Notes under the pieces: model-generated
Told to the model about the DNA's origin: nothing
Seen by the model: only the letters and a program-made list of their open reading frames with translations
Database searches by the model: none
Shown: positions 20,801 to 32,757 of the stretch, piece by piece
Layout of the letters: every line of letters begins with the position of its first letter
How positions within the stretch are numbered: the stretch's first letter is position 1
Position numbers and translations under genes: made by a program
Assembly (NCBI RefSeq): GCF_910596095.1
Contig: NC_056539.1
Coordinates: forward strand, 26,806,501 to 26,870,500
DNA length: 64,000 nt
From: Thunnus maccoyii
Taxonomy: Eukaryota; Chordata; Actinopteri; Scombriformes; Scombridae
Direction: 5' to 3'

Positions 20801-23800
20801 GGTTTTGTTTTGTCCCCCTTTCCTCTCACTTATTGATCCGGTCCACATGTACAGGTGTCACAAAGGGTGAAGGGAAATGCACCAGAGCAAGTGTAAACTG
20901 CACTTCTAGGGAAACTTTCTTTTTTAGTCTGTTTTTATGCATGTTTGACTTACGTTAATACTTCACATGAGTTGCACTGTAGGGGAAACATTTATCTCAC
21001 TGTGTAGTAATTCTCCTGTGGCTTCCACAGATGATGATGACGACGATGATGATGATGATGACGATGAGGATGGAGAGAAAAATGGTGACGATAAGGTGAG
21101 TTCTCACAACACATGGGAGTCTGTTGATTGGATAGAAAATACAAACAACTTGTGTTTTTGTTTTTGTCTTTGGTTTATTGTATGCCGTCTCTGCCTTCCA
21201 GGAAGAGGAAGAAGTTGGAAATTTGCAGTTGGCATGGGAGATGCTGGAGGTAGCGAAAGTCATCTACAAAAGGTAACATTGCCAGATGAAGTTGCTGATG
21301 AATTGAAAGACCCCATAAGGGCACTGCTCAAGGATCGAAGACTGCATTAATTGTTTATTTGAAGCCTAAGTGTATATTATCTTCCCTTATTAATCCACAC
21401 AGAAAGGAAAGCAAAGATGACCAGCTAATGGCAGCCCAGGCATATCTGAAACTTGGAGAAGTCAGTGCTGAATCAGGTAAGTTTGCTTTCATTATTGCTC
21501 GTCCCTACACTTTTCAGACATCAGAACTGGGGAGCAGTGTCTTTTAAAATTTCTGCAACGTTGTGAAACTGACAATCTGACATTCACACCTGCTTGCTGC
21601 AGTGATTTGCAGGCATGCAGAAGAGAGAAAGGAGCCAGGGTTTGAAGAACTCTAGCTTTTTTTTTCCATACTTAACAACTATTCGTCACCCCTGATGTGT
21701 GAAACACTAACTACCTTCCCAGAGAGACTACTTGAAAATGTGCTCAATTATCTCCCCCTTCCCTGTGCCAGCTGACTTTTTACTCCACCCTCAAGTGTGG
21801 CTGTTTGGAACATCTACAAACATTTTTGCCCTCCTAATGTTCAACAGTCATGTAGATTATTTATTATTGAGCATAACCCGGCCTTAACTTCTTCACCTAT
21901 CCAAATTTGACTCATCCGTTCCCTCCGCCAGGTAACTATCCTCAGGCGCTAGACGACTTCCAGGAGTGTCTCACCCTGCAGCTGAAGCATTTGCCTCCTC
22001 ACAGTCGTCTGCTGGCTGAGACCCACTACCATGTCGCAACTACGCTGTGCTACATGGATCAGTACAGCCAGGCCATCCAGCACTACAACAGCTCCATAAA
22101 GGTCATCGAGACCCGCCTGGGTAAGACATACCTAATTGCTACGTCATTTTTTTTAGATAAACATGACCACCTGTGAGACTATATCATGATGTGCTGATCC
22201 CAGTCACTGTCTGTGTTTAGCCATGCTGCAGGAGGTGATAGACGCAGCAGAGGGTGCAGACGGGGCAGCGGAAGAGAAGACTGAGATAGAAGAGCTGAAG
22301 CGGCTTCTGCCTGACATCAAGGAAAAAGTGGAGGATGCCAAGGAAAGCCAGAGAACAGCCAGCGCCGCCTCCCATGCCATCCAGCAGACGCTAGTAGGTA
22401 GACGGGACAACAAAATGATGGGTTAAAGGATCCAGTGGTTAAAACATTCATTCTCTTCGTGAGAATGAAAAGTGTGTTCTGGATTGCAAACCATGTTTAA
22501 GTGCAGTATAGATGTATGAAAGGGGCAAGTTGATGCAGCCTTGGCTCTCGGGTAACTGACCAACCTCTTGCAGGGCGGTGCCTCAACCTCCTCAGCATTC
22601 CTATGTGAAAACGGGGGCCCTTCATCTTCATCATCATCTTCATCTGCATTTGCAACAGTCAGCACGGTAAGGAAGAACTTTGTATTGCACATAGAATTGC
22701 ACTTAAAAACTTGGGTTAAAAAAAAACCTACATACGCTAATGCCCTCCCCAAATAAACATCACAAACGAATTTAAACATTTCTATTTCAGATCCCAGTTA
22801 AATCATCTGATAGCGCCTCGTCTTCCAAAGCCGTCTCCGACATCTCCCACCTCGTCAGGAAAAAGGTGAGGCTACTTATCTCCTCTCGCCAGTTTCCACT
22901 AATCATCTTGAATTCTGCAATTTTTTTTTTTTTATCTGACAGATCAGCAGCAGAAGTCTAGAAGGAATTAAAAAACCTTCATAATTCAAAAATTCTTTGC
23001 TTCCATACCGGGGCTGTGATCTGTATATTGAAACTGGCCATGTTTTTATGTTGCAAGGTGTGCTTGCCTGCTCTAGTTCTAAGTTGTGTCTTCAGACAGA
23101 AAGCAAAGTGAATTTTTTCCCCTCACGTCATCTACGCAAAGTTGACCATTGGACCAAATATCCAGTTTACGCACCAAACCCACTGACCTGGTGTTTTTGT
23201 CAATTCTATTACTCCAGCCTTTACTTTCTCCTTGACTCTGAAGGTTTATGATGCAGATCCATAAAGTCTGGGAAAAAGTGCAAATTCGTTCAAAATGAAA
23301 CCTTTTCACTCACAGCATTTGTGTGGCTCCCCGCCAAATTCTCATCTTTCCCTTGACTTTCGGGCAACTTCCTAAATTCCACATCACTTTCTGTCTGAAC
23401 ACACGTCAGGAAGTCTTGGCTTTCTGTGAGTGTCAGTCTTTTAGCTGGTGTGTGTCCCTTGCAGTGTTTGAAGTGTGACTTTTGTTTTTAGTGATCTGTA
23501 GTTGTGGTGTGTATGTGTGTAGGTGACTGTGTTGTGGTAGAGCTTAATACTAGTAATTAAGTTTTTGATCTGGGCTGTGTGCATGATGCATCAAATTGTG
23601 ACCTTGACAATTGTAATTGTTGGGCAGCTTCTTTAGTGCTGAATTCGGTTTCCCCTTTTTTCTAAATATTACCCTCAAAGGTTGTTTGCATGGAAAACAG
23701 TTGTGTACAGCGGCCTTCAGTCTTCTCTTCCCTCCCCTTTTGTCCTGGTTATGTTTCTACACAGAGGAAACCAGAGGAGGAGAGCCCAGTAAAGGACACT

Positions 23801-24711
23801 GATGCTAAGCAGGCGAAACAGGAAGCCACAGTTAATGGCAGTGGGGGTTCTAGTGCCAGCAACGGCAATGGAGTCCAGGAGGAAAAATCACAGGAGGCGA
23901 GTGTTAGAATACATTCCTACAAAGAGATAAACCTGAGGACAGCAGTCTTAAAATAAGATTGCGCTGTGGTGATGCTGTTTTTGGATACAGTAGTTACTAC
24001 TTACGGGGTTTGAGAGAGCAATCACGTCTCAATCCGTGTTCGGGTTGTTTTCCAGTCCTGGAATCTGTAAAAATGGAGGGAAAATGCAGAGACGTCTACC
24101 ACAAAGTTGAGAGGAATCCTTTTGTAATGTGGTGTTTTTAACTCTGTATGGGTTCACATGATGAAACTGAATGCCTGTGGTTAAAATCTGTGTCTGGGAC
24201 CTTCTGGTTGGCTTTAAAGTGTAGGGGCAAGACAAAAAGATGACAAGATCATATGGCTTTCTTTCAAAATCACCACTCAGATACTCTTGGTGTCTATACA
24301 GGTGAAAATCACACCGTTCAGTCCCAGACCACTTAACTACATTTAAAGCCTCAAGTGTTCCTGTGATTTAAGTTACTGCTGTCTTAAATGGTGACTTGAA
24401 TCAGAACAAACTGCTTACATCACTGAAAGTTCAGAAAGTGTGTGTATGTCTTTGTGCAGTTTTCAAAAAGGAACAAATGAAGTCATTTTTGTGACTGTTC
24501 AAGTTGTATTAGTTTTAAAAACTGCAGCGATGAGAGCTCTTACAAGAGTTAATCAAGACAAACCAGCAATCTGAACATTTTTCTCTTGACTGGAAGAAGG
24601 CAGAGTTCAATCTGAAGCCTTTCCTGCTGTTATGTTAAATTGTTGTTTGTTTTTTTTCCTTGTTTCCTGCAGCCTGCCAACCAGTCAGCCTCTGTCAAGT
24701 CTTCGGCGTGA
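17826..24711 (+). CDS. nasp: NASP histone chaperone (nuclear autoantigenic sperm protein homologue), complete
   Basis: NASP is a nuclear SHNi-TPR chaperone for H3-H4 and linker histone. Fifteen coding exons join in phase to 576 aa: 17826-17863, 18289-18333, 18424-18537, 19206-19286, 19586-19692, 20302-20736, 21031-21095, 21202-21272, 21403-21476, 21932-22120, 22221-22393, 22574-22666, 22791-22865, 23765-23896, 24673-24711. TPR1 is at about aa 30-65. Exon 6 (aa 129-273, starting [15 protein letters not shown]) is a Glu/Lys-rich acidic insert splitting TPR2, followed by a ten-Asp run in exon 7. The later TPRs and capping helix ([50 protein letters not shown]) span aa 296-464. ISHLVRKK joined to RKPEEE forms the nuclear localisation signal across exons 13-14. 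Oddities: the exon 14 donor is GC (gcgagt), and the exon 6 donor is weak (20736, or 20739 in the same phase). The start was chosen by homology-like length and phase. AATAAA lies at 24856. Confidence 0.95.
20302..20736 (+). CDS. nasp: nasp exon 6, acidic insert
   Basis: The largest nasp exon. It encodes [19 protein letters not shown] at its start, then a low-complexity Glu/Lys/Ser region with repeated VNG-type units (KENGV, AVNGS, PVNGE, KVNGV, ALNGV, ELNGE). Such acidic inserts vary greatly in length among NASP proteins and isoforms and bind the basic histone surface. The donor choice (GGCA|gtagtt or AGTA|gttctt) is uncertain. Confidence 0.8.
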
Positions 24712-24855
24712 TGATCCTCGCCTCCTTTCCTGATCTTCAAAAACCAGCACAGCATGCCTGTCGAGCCCCTCCACCTACAACACTTTTGTTTTTGTAAATA
24801 AGATCCATTTTCATAGATTTGTCTGTCCAGTTTTGTATACTTGTAGTAAAAAAAG

Positions 24856-24861
24856 AATAAA
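24856..24861 (+). terminator. nasp polyadenylation signal AATAAA
   Basis: Canonical AATAAA 145 bp after the nasp stop codon, followed by AGAATTTGCAAAAG and a GT-rich region, the layout expected of a 3' end. Confidence 0.8.
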
Positions 24862-25683
24862 GAATTTGCAAAAGTAAGATTGTATCACCAACTTTCTTTT
24901 GACTTTGAGGACTCACTGCAGTTAACGTTTAGTAATTGTCAGTTGATAGACAGCCACAGTGAATGTGTTCACCTTTTAGTCTGAATAATATGTTTATGTA
25001 TAAATGCATAAATCAGACTATTCTGATTGGGGAAAGAGTTTTTCCAAACATAACTTTTTTTCTAAAGAATACTCCACCACTGCAACAGGTTCAACAGGAA
25101 ACGGCTGCAATAATTAGTCCACTGACTTCACATGAATCTGCAAGTTTTGATAAGTTTACATTTGTTGCAAGCAAAGTTGCTCAATCTGTCTTCTTAAATG
25201 TACAAAGCTTCTGGTTTTCTGAGTCTTTTATGATAAGAAATCAATTATCTTTGGGTTTTGAACTGTTGGTTGAACAAACAGTTGAAAATATTACCATGGG
25301 CTCTGGGAAATTGGGGAGTATTTTCACTATTGCCTTACATTTATAGACCAAACAATTTGAAAAAAAAAAAAAAAAAACAATGAATCATTGTTGCAATCCT
25401 AAAAGTATGACTGTACAAAAAATGAAAGCACTTCAGTTAAAACAGTTTAATTTTAACATTGGAAAGTCAAATCCCTGTGCTCTTCTTTCCAACAGCTCAT
25501 TGCTTCATGTTCATAAAACACATCTTGCATAAAGGCCCTGAATGTAGACCGCTGCATACCTCAATCACAAAACAAGTGAAATAAACTCCTTCAGTGGCCC
25601 TCATTTACACTTTTACACAATTACACCACATAAATCATCATTAAAGATGTGGAAGAAACATCTATCAGGTATTGATGTCTTTT
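24862..25683. other. nasp-ccdc17 tail-to-tail spacer
   Basis: Contains the nasp downstream element and, at about 25090-25390, a degraded copy of the 5215-5505 MITE family ending in poly(A). The 3' UTR of ccdc17 must lie here on the minus strand. The only candidate signal seen is ATTAAA (minus strand, around 25447). Confidence 0.5.
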
Positions 25684-28600
25684 TCAGCTCTGACTGGCCT
25701 CTGTGGGGGGAGGCTCTTGGTGATCAGTGAAGGGCAGGTGGGAGGAGAGTCGATCCGCTCCAGAGGGCTGCGGAGCTGAAACAGGAAGAGTCACAGGAAA
25801 AGTAGACACCTGTGTTGAGACACAATACACAAACCACAATGAAGCTTCTTGTGTAAAAAAATAAAAAGTGTAGCATGCACCTGCCTCCAATGCAAGATGA
25901 TTAAATTCTCCAGTATTCTGGTCCTGTGTAGGTGGTCTGATAGTGGTACATAGTATTTACATTATTCTCAGTGTAAACTGTCACAGATTTAATTGTCTCT
26001 GCCTAAAGATGACAAAACATCTGGACTGACACTGGAGCAAAACCAAATTAATTCAAATTACAGTATGAGCCTTGTGTATAACAAATTCCTTTGATAAACT
26101 GGTTTTCAGCACAAATACTGGAATCCATTCAGGCTCTTCTTAACCTACCACAGCTGGATATTTATAGTGGCTGGTGCTGCTGGGGTCGGGCTTTACCATA
26201 GGCTGCACATCTCCATCTCGACCGTTGACCAAACGTACACACAGCTCCATGTTATCCACCTTTAAAGACACAGATACAGTCAGGTCTGTAATTTACCGCC
26301 TTGCTCTTTCTAAACCAAAACAGTGCTTTGGCCCTAAAATCTCAATCAAATTGCTGCCTAGATATAACATCTGATAGACAACATACATGGATACAGTACT
26401 GTGTATGTATAGTAGCACCTGCTGGTCTCAGGATTTGAACCTGATAACTCTTGGTGTCTTTATACCTGAGGTACTGAGTTGAGCTGGGCAACGCTTAAGG
26501 AGGGTCTAATAGGCAGTCTGCGCACTGGCGCCCTCCAGTGGCCACTACAGAGCTGTTGGTGAAGAGAAAATATTAAAATGTTATCACATATACTTTAAAA
26601 AAGAGTATTGGGTCAGTTAGAAATGTGTTAAAACTATTGAGGCTTGTATGATCAACTCTGATAGATTAATGCTCCTTATTACCTCTGCAGGTGTAGCGAT
26701 TCAAAACATGTTCTATTTAAATAATTAAAGTCATGTTAAATTACTATTATGAATGATGAATAAACATCAGCAGCTTGATATTCATTTTAGCTGCGTCTTC
26801 CTTTAATGTACATCTTTACAGATTGCAATAAGAGCACACATAACACACTGCTGTAGCTACTGCAATAACATCACAAATTCCCATTAGTATAAAATGGATT
26901 TGCACATTTTTACAGCAGTATACGAGCTGTGACTGATCCCGCTTTTAGACCTGGTTGTGTTGGTCAAAGAGTTCCAGTCGTGTCCAGCCACAGGGCAGCA
27001 GTTTGAAGACGTCCTGATTATAAACATCCAGATCTCTTGCTGTCTGGACCTCCACCACCAGAAAGAGGGAGCGTGACGGCTGGATCCTACAGGGAGAAAA
27101 GGTTAAAGAGATATACAGTATACAGACAGACAATGCATATAATGTCATAACTGCATGCGATTTCCATTTGAGATACTAAAGTTGGATTTATACTGAAATA
27201 GTAGAATAGTCTTTTGAGACTGTTTCACTGCTATATAGTAGATCCTGTAGATAAATGTATAAATATAACCTACTTCCTCTCTAAGTGTTGCCCCTACCTG
27301 GGTACAGGTTGTTTGACAGACAGGACGGCATAGTTTCCAGGTTGCAGGCTATGGGTGTACGGCAGGGACACTCCCGGCAGGCACTGGACAGGGGGCAGCG
27401 GAGTCGGTGGTCCCACTTCTTGACCTTCAGAGTAGAGAGCCGCCACCAGGCGCAACACTGTCTGAGAGGCGTCAATTCCCAGCACCAGGTCATAAAAAAC
27501 CACAAAACCAGCTCTGAAAAACCAGAGATCATCTTTCACTCAGTGAGGTAAATCATCGACAGGATGAGTAGATGATTCGATGTGATTCACAGTCACTTTA
27601 TTACTACTTGAATGTGTCACTTGAATTATAGGCTATATGAGAAGATTTAAATATACAACCCGTTCTGTATACTGTTACATAGAGGCAGCTTAACTGGCTA
27701 ATTGAGACCAATATTTTGTGCAGTTGCAACACACTTCTGCTTAGTAAGGAGACAGATTTTGGGTGTTTTAAGTGTTTTGTGTGAGTTTAACTGATTTGGT
27801 TCCTGTGTGAAGTGTGCAGCTAAGGGTAAGTCCAGTGTTTTTATTTATTATTTAAATAGGTTTTGGGGTAATTGTGTGTAAGAAACATGCAGATTTGAAG
27901 TGAGGATTTGACATATTATGGATTGTATGTGAGCTGATTTGAATAATAGCACATCTCTTTTGGTTAAGTGCTTTTGTTTAGCGGTAGTGAAATGCTGTAT
28001 ACCTGTTAAAGATCCTTATGTTTCAGTAATTTTGTTATCAGTGGGAATATAAATGTCACTTACAGTAATTTACCTAGTTTATACATTATAGTTAATGCAG
28101 TGTGAGTGGTTGTTTCTATTTGTCGCTTGATGTGAGCTCAGTGTGTAGCTAAACTCCAGTCTGATTCTGACATGTAAATGGCCTGTTTGGTGGACGGTGT
28201 GGGGAACTAAACTGACGCAGGGTCGTAGGGTGCTGGACTCAGGGAGTCCAGGGGGTCCACCATGCATCTTCCTAATGGAGAGGTGAAGGATCTGGCCTGG
28301 AGCTGAGGCACACAGAGACATTTCTGAATCAATGTCATAAACAAACACTGACAGTAAATTATTATTGAGCAATCAGTCATCTAAGGACTTTTTATGACAT
28401 GATTGAAAGCAACTTTTACATTAGTTGGATTGAAAAACTGCCTGAAACCAGAGTTCATAAACATGTTTGACTGCAGTTGTAAACTGTGTACCAGGGGAAG
28501 AGGTACATGCGTGTGGGTGTTGGGTTGGAGGGGGATTGGAGGTGGAGGAGGCTGTCTGCGAGGCCTGGGAGTTTCTTTGCTTCTCTCCATCTCTGCTTGT

Positions 28601-31600
28601 AGAGCAACAATCTGCAGGAGGTTCTGAGTCTGAATCAGCTCAAGCTCAGTCCTCGCTGCTGCTGCAGAACACAATAAAACATCCTCTGTGAGCTGTCAGA
28701 CATGTTTAGAAAGCAAGCAAACAGCATTTATTTATGCAGCAAAACAAGGTTACAAATTGCTTTACAGGAAGGAGACAGAGAAAACTCTATATAAAATGAG
28801 GAGAAATAAATGTGTAATCCACAAAGTTAAAGTAGTAAAATAAAGAAAAAGCCAAAGAAAACTTTTTAAAGAAATGCTTCTCTGAGACTTTGCAGAGGAG
28901 GCTGTTCTAGAGTCGAGGAGCACTGTCCAACCTTCATAGTTATGATGTTTCTTCCTGGCCAGCTGGATCATGAGGATCTCCTCTTCCAGTCTTTGGTTCT
29001 CCTGCTCCACAGCCAGCAGCTCCCAGCTTGGACCCCGCTGAAGAGGCTTCACATCTGGGCACGAGGACAACCAGAGACGTGGCTCAGGGTCAAACAGTAA
29101 TTTACCCTCAATTCTGTGTCATAAGCCTGGAGTTTGTACTGAATACTTGAGACAAGGTTTTGTTTATTGCCTCATGGCTTAATTTGCTAAGCAGGGAGCC
29201 CAAGTCTCCTGAGTTGATAATCTATGTTAAACAATACATTTCATCATCAGCTGAATGTACCAAACGAAAAAAGCAATAAAAACAGCGCAGATCTTATTAG
29301 ATATTGTTTCATTAACATTACCTGTCTGCCCCCGTCTTTGCGTCTTGGGTCTCTTTCCTGATGATATGAAACTATCAAAATATCCTGCAGGCAAAATATT
29401 GTATTGCACTTCCATTGATACTCAATGGATAAAAAGCCTCTCAAGCTGCTTGGCAACGGTAAAACTGACGTATGCTGCAAAAGGCCACTTGCAAAATAAT
29501 ACTGGGAGACCAAGTTACCCTATACTAACTTTATACTCTCTGATTAAGTGATGAAGAAATGTAGTTTATGTGTGACAGTATTTTTTTGTCGTTTTTCATG
29601 TAATGTTTTTGGTTTTTATGTCCTTATTTAAAGTGGAAAAATGTGAAAACCAATAAATATATTCAAGCAAAAAAAAAGCAAGTTGTATCATTAGTTATTT
29701 GCTGTTGCTGTTTTAATAAAGTTTATAGAAGGAAAAAAAAAAGTTCAGACAAGTTTGAATCTTTGTCGCTTGTTGCAATGCTCCAATCCAGAGTGCGTTT
29801 TGCATTCACTGTGTTTTAGGTGTTATAACTGATGATGTGAAAAAAAAAGATAATGGACTAGAATTTCCTCATCATGGACTCGGTGGTGTAAATTAGTTTT
29901 CAGAGCGGAAAAATCAAGCCGAGTAAACTTAATAAACAAAGCCTGTGAGTTCTGCAGTAAGCCCATCCTGCTCTACTTAAATACAAAACAGCTGAGACTT
30001 ATACAGTGACAAACACAACATACTATCTCTTCATCATCGCTCAGATTCTTACTCTCTTTCTTCCTGTCCTTGGCGGCTGTTGCTGGTTGGTTCTTCTCCA
30101 GACTTTGGGCTTCTGCCTGCAGGTCAATCATATGTGCCACAATGGCTGGATCTGACCCACCTGACTGCATGTATGCCTGCCGCAGAGCTCTGCACCAGTG
30201 ACAGATTTTTACTTGATATAACCATACAGCTCAGTCGAATGTACTCATAATCATATAAGCAACCTGCTTTTTGTAACAGTAACAGCATTTGATCTTGTTT
30301 TCTCCTAACAGCAAAGTGGTTTTAAAATAAATTACTCTTGAAAAATGTAGGTTTATACTTTATCTGTGCGGAGAGAGGGCCATCCACAGTAGAAATGAGC
30401 TCATAGTTGTCATCATGATGCATCCTTTTATTCTTGTGTGGAGCTAGCTGATCAGCAGGTACAGAGACCTCTTTTATACTAAAAAAGAAAAGGAGAAATA
30501 AAAACATTGTAGATCATCTAAATGAGATCATATTGTGGCATCTACAGAAAGTCTCCCAGCCAGTATCCACAGTACCTCACAATAGGAAATTCAATTTATT
30601 CGACCACAAATGGTGCAATGAGGAACTACCCAGGCATAATGAAACACATAATTGATGCTCTGAGTCATCCAACAGCTAGAAAAAAAAGACACATTTTACT
30701 AAATATTCCTCTTGGTGAGAGAGCACTACAGAAGCAGTCGTTTTTCTTCAAATGCCACATTTGTATTAGTGGAGCTAATTTCTAATATCAATCTTGAGCA
30801 CAGTAATATTTTTACACTGTAGTATTGCTACTTTTACTTGATAAGAAAAGCCTGAAACTGGATCATGCACACACACACTTACTGTAATGTGTGGAGGTGT
30901 TCATCGAGTTGTTGCAGTGTTTCCTTGTTCCTCTCCTCCTGCTCTCTGAGCTCCGTCAGCAGACCCTCCAGGTGAGTTATGTTGCTCTGCTCAGTCAGCA
31001 CACTTACCTGAAGGGCCAGCTCTGACACACAATACACACAACACAGTTTTAGAGCAATCTCTGACGTTGATATCAAGTGTATATTTGAGATGATGCCTAC
31101 ATTTTCCACACAAAGGCCAGAGGAGATATTTGGCCTACAGGGTCTAAAGCAGCTTGTTGCTCACCGTCTCTCTGCTGCTCCAGCTGCTGGTTGTGAGCAT
31201 GTATCAGGGCCAGCTGGTGCTCATGGAGAGCTGCCATTTCCCTCATCTCCTTCAGTCTGTCAGTGTGACCCAGCTGACGCCCACAAGCCTAAGAAATGTG
31301 TTTATAAGCGGACGGATTCATCATCAGCATTGATTTTTAAACATCTTACACCCTGGAGCAAAATGACTCATTTCTTTTGTCACCCGGAGACCCACTATCA
31401 TTAAAATGTACTCTTGTCTTGTATCTGTCTTCTCCCAGAGTGACCTGTGACTCATCCTGACACCGCTGGGTGATGACTTAATCTATTATTGAAGAGCTTT
31501 TTACAACATAGAAGAAATGTGCATGCTTGTGGTACATTGATAAGTGCTCACCACATACCATGGACTGAATGGTACAGTAAAAGGAAAAAGAAAAATATGT

Positions 31601-32757
31601 ACAGTATGAGGAAAGAGACTAGAAGAGCAGTCACCTCAGTGTCGGTGCTCCTTTTTGACCTGTTTGGTAAAATTTCTTCAACAGACATCCTCAACTTGTG
31701 AAACTGAAAGTCAGAGAAGAGAGAATCAATTTAAAATGCTGCTGGTGGATGGATACAATTGTTTTTCCATTGTGTTTTGGATGTTGGCATGTCTGTAGTG
31801 CAGGAAAGATGAAGTGTGGTTTGTGCAGCGGTTCAGTTTTTACCTCATCAGTGAGGTTTTGCAGAGCAGCACTCTCTTCTGCTTTTCCTGACTTTGGCTC
31901 AGCATCAACACTCCTCCACCTGGTGACGTTCTTCCACTGACCTCTAAGCTGCACAAACACAAATACATGTACAATGTTTTCCGCTGCATCTGTTTTTTGA
32001 ATGACAGAGATGGCACATAAAATCAGCTTAATCGTTTATTAGAGTGTTAAAGAGAACATCCACCCTAAAACATACATACTATATGAATAATATTGAACTG
32101 TCACTTCCAGTTTATTAGGTACACCTGTACCCAATAACCTTTGTTGACACATATTAGCAAGAGGTGTGTTGATTTAGCTCTATGGTGATTTGTGAGACCA
32201 ACTCTATGGTGATTTGTGGTGTTGTTGTATAGGACTGCATTATATTTAGGACTCAGTATTATTTATTTAAAGAAAAAATCCAGGATTTAAAAAAAATACC
32301 ATTAATGCATATTATCTCAGCTATCAACACAACAAGCAGACCAATTTTCACATTCATGGTAAGTTCATAGCTTCATATTGTTAAGTCTTCAACAAATAAA
32401 TAATATAGCTTTATTGAGTCTCTACTGCACCAATCATGAGATCTCCAAATCATTCGTATATGTATCAAAATCACTTTGTACTCACTTTCTTAAGATAAAA
32501 GAACTCTTCCTGTTACCCCCTCCCTGCTCTCCCTTACTCAATCAGTATTACTTGCTTACCTGTACAAGATCAGGGGTTCTGGTCTGTTTAGGGTACACAT
32601 CTCTAGCGTTGTCTCTGATGAGAATCTCAGAGCTGTGCCTTCGCACCCGAAGGTGCCCTACCTCACTCCCAATGCAGAACAGTGCTTTGTGTTTCTCGAG
32701 CAGCCCAGTGGAGCGAAACACCATGTGACAGACTCCACAGATTAACTCTTCCTCCAT
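25684..32757 (-). CDS. ccdc17: CCDC17 (coiled-coil domain-containing 17) homologue, complete
   Basis: Poorly characterised coiled-coil protein. Fifteen exons join in phase to 648 aa: 32757-32560, 31948-31844, 31703-31635, 31288-31165, 31021-30883, 30478-30359, 30189-30053, 29054-28932, 28661-28492, 28302-28217, 27513-27298, 27086-26951, 26552-26466, 26259-26149, 25809-25684. Residues 7-28 form a C-x2-C-x12-H-x4-C finger (CGVC ... HKALFC), as in human CCDC17. Coiled coils follow (MREMAALHEHQLALIHAHNQ; HLEGLLTELREQEERNKETL), then ALRQAYMQSGGSDP, EQENQRLEEEILMIQLARKK, a Pro-rich linker (RRQPPPPPIPLQP) and a C-terminal C2-like region (VVFYDLVLGIDASQ; LQPGNYAVLSVKQPVPR; LFDQHNQ; LCVRLVNGRDG). Order and motifs match the remembered human protein, which is of similar length (about 620 aa). 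It is convergent with nasp. The exon 12 donor (gtctaa) is weak, and exon 9 has a tandem NAGNAG acceptor. Confidence 0.93.
27298..27513 (-). CDS. ccdc17: ccdc17 exon 11, most conserved C-terminal block
   Basis: 216 bp encoding GFVVFYDLVLGIDASQ through GNYAVLSVKQPVP. It is the best match to the human protein in the window and the main reason for the identification. Confidence 0.93.
32560..32757 (-). CDS. ccdc17: ccdc17 exon 1 with zinc finger
   Basis: Contains the ATG (32757-32755) and a C2HC finger, Cys7-Cys10-His23-Cys28. The fourth ligand is Cys rather than His, as in mammalian CCDC17. Ends in phase 0 at a strong gtaagc donor. Confidence 0.9.

Noticed and set aside
20967..21350. ORF spanning nasp exons 7-8 and the intron between
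   Set aside because: The intron is open by chance; splice sites at 21095 and 21202 and homology-like motifs show two exons.
22423..22779. Minus-strand 118-codon ORF inside nasp
   Set aside because: Shadow of the Ser-rich nasp exon 12 and its flanking introns.
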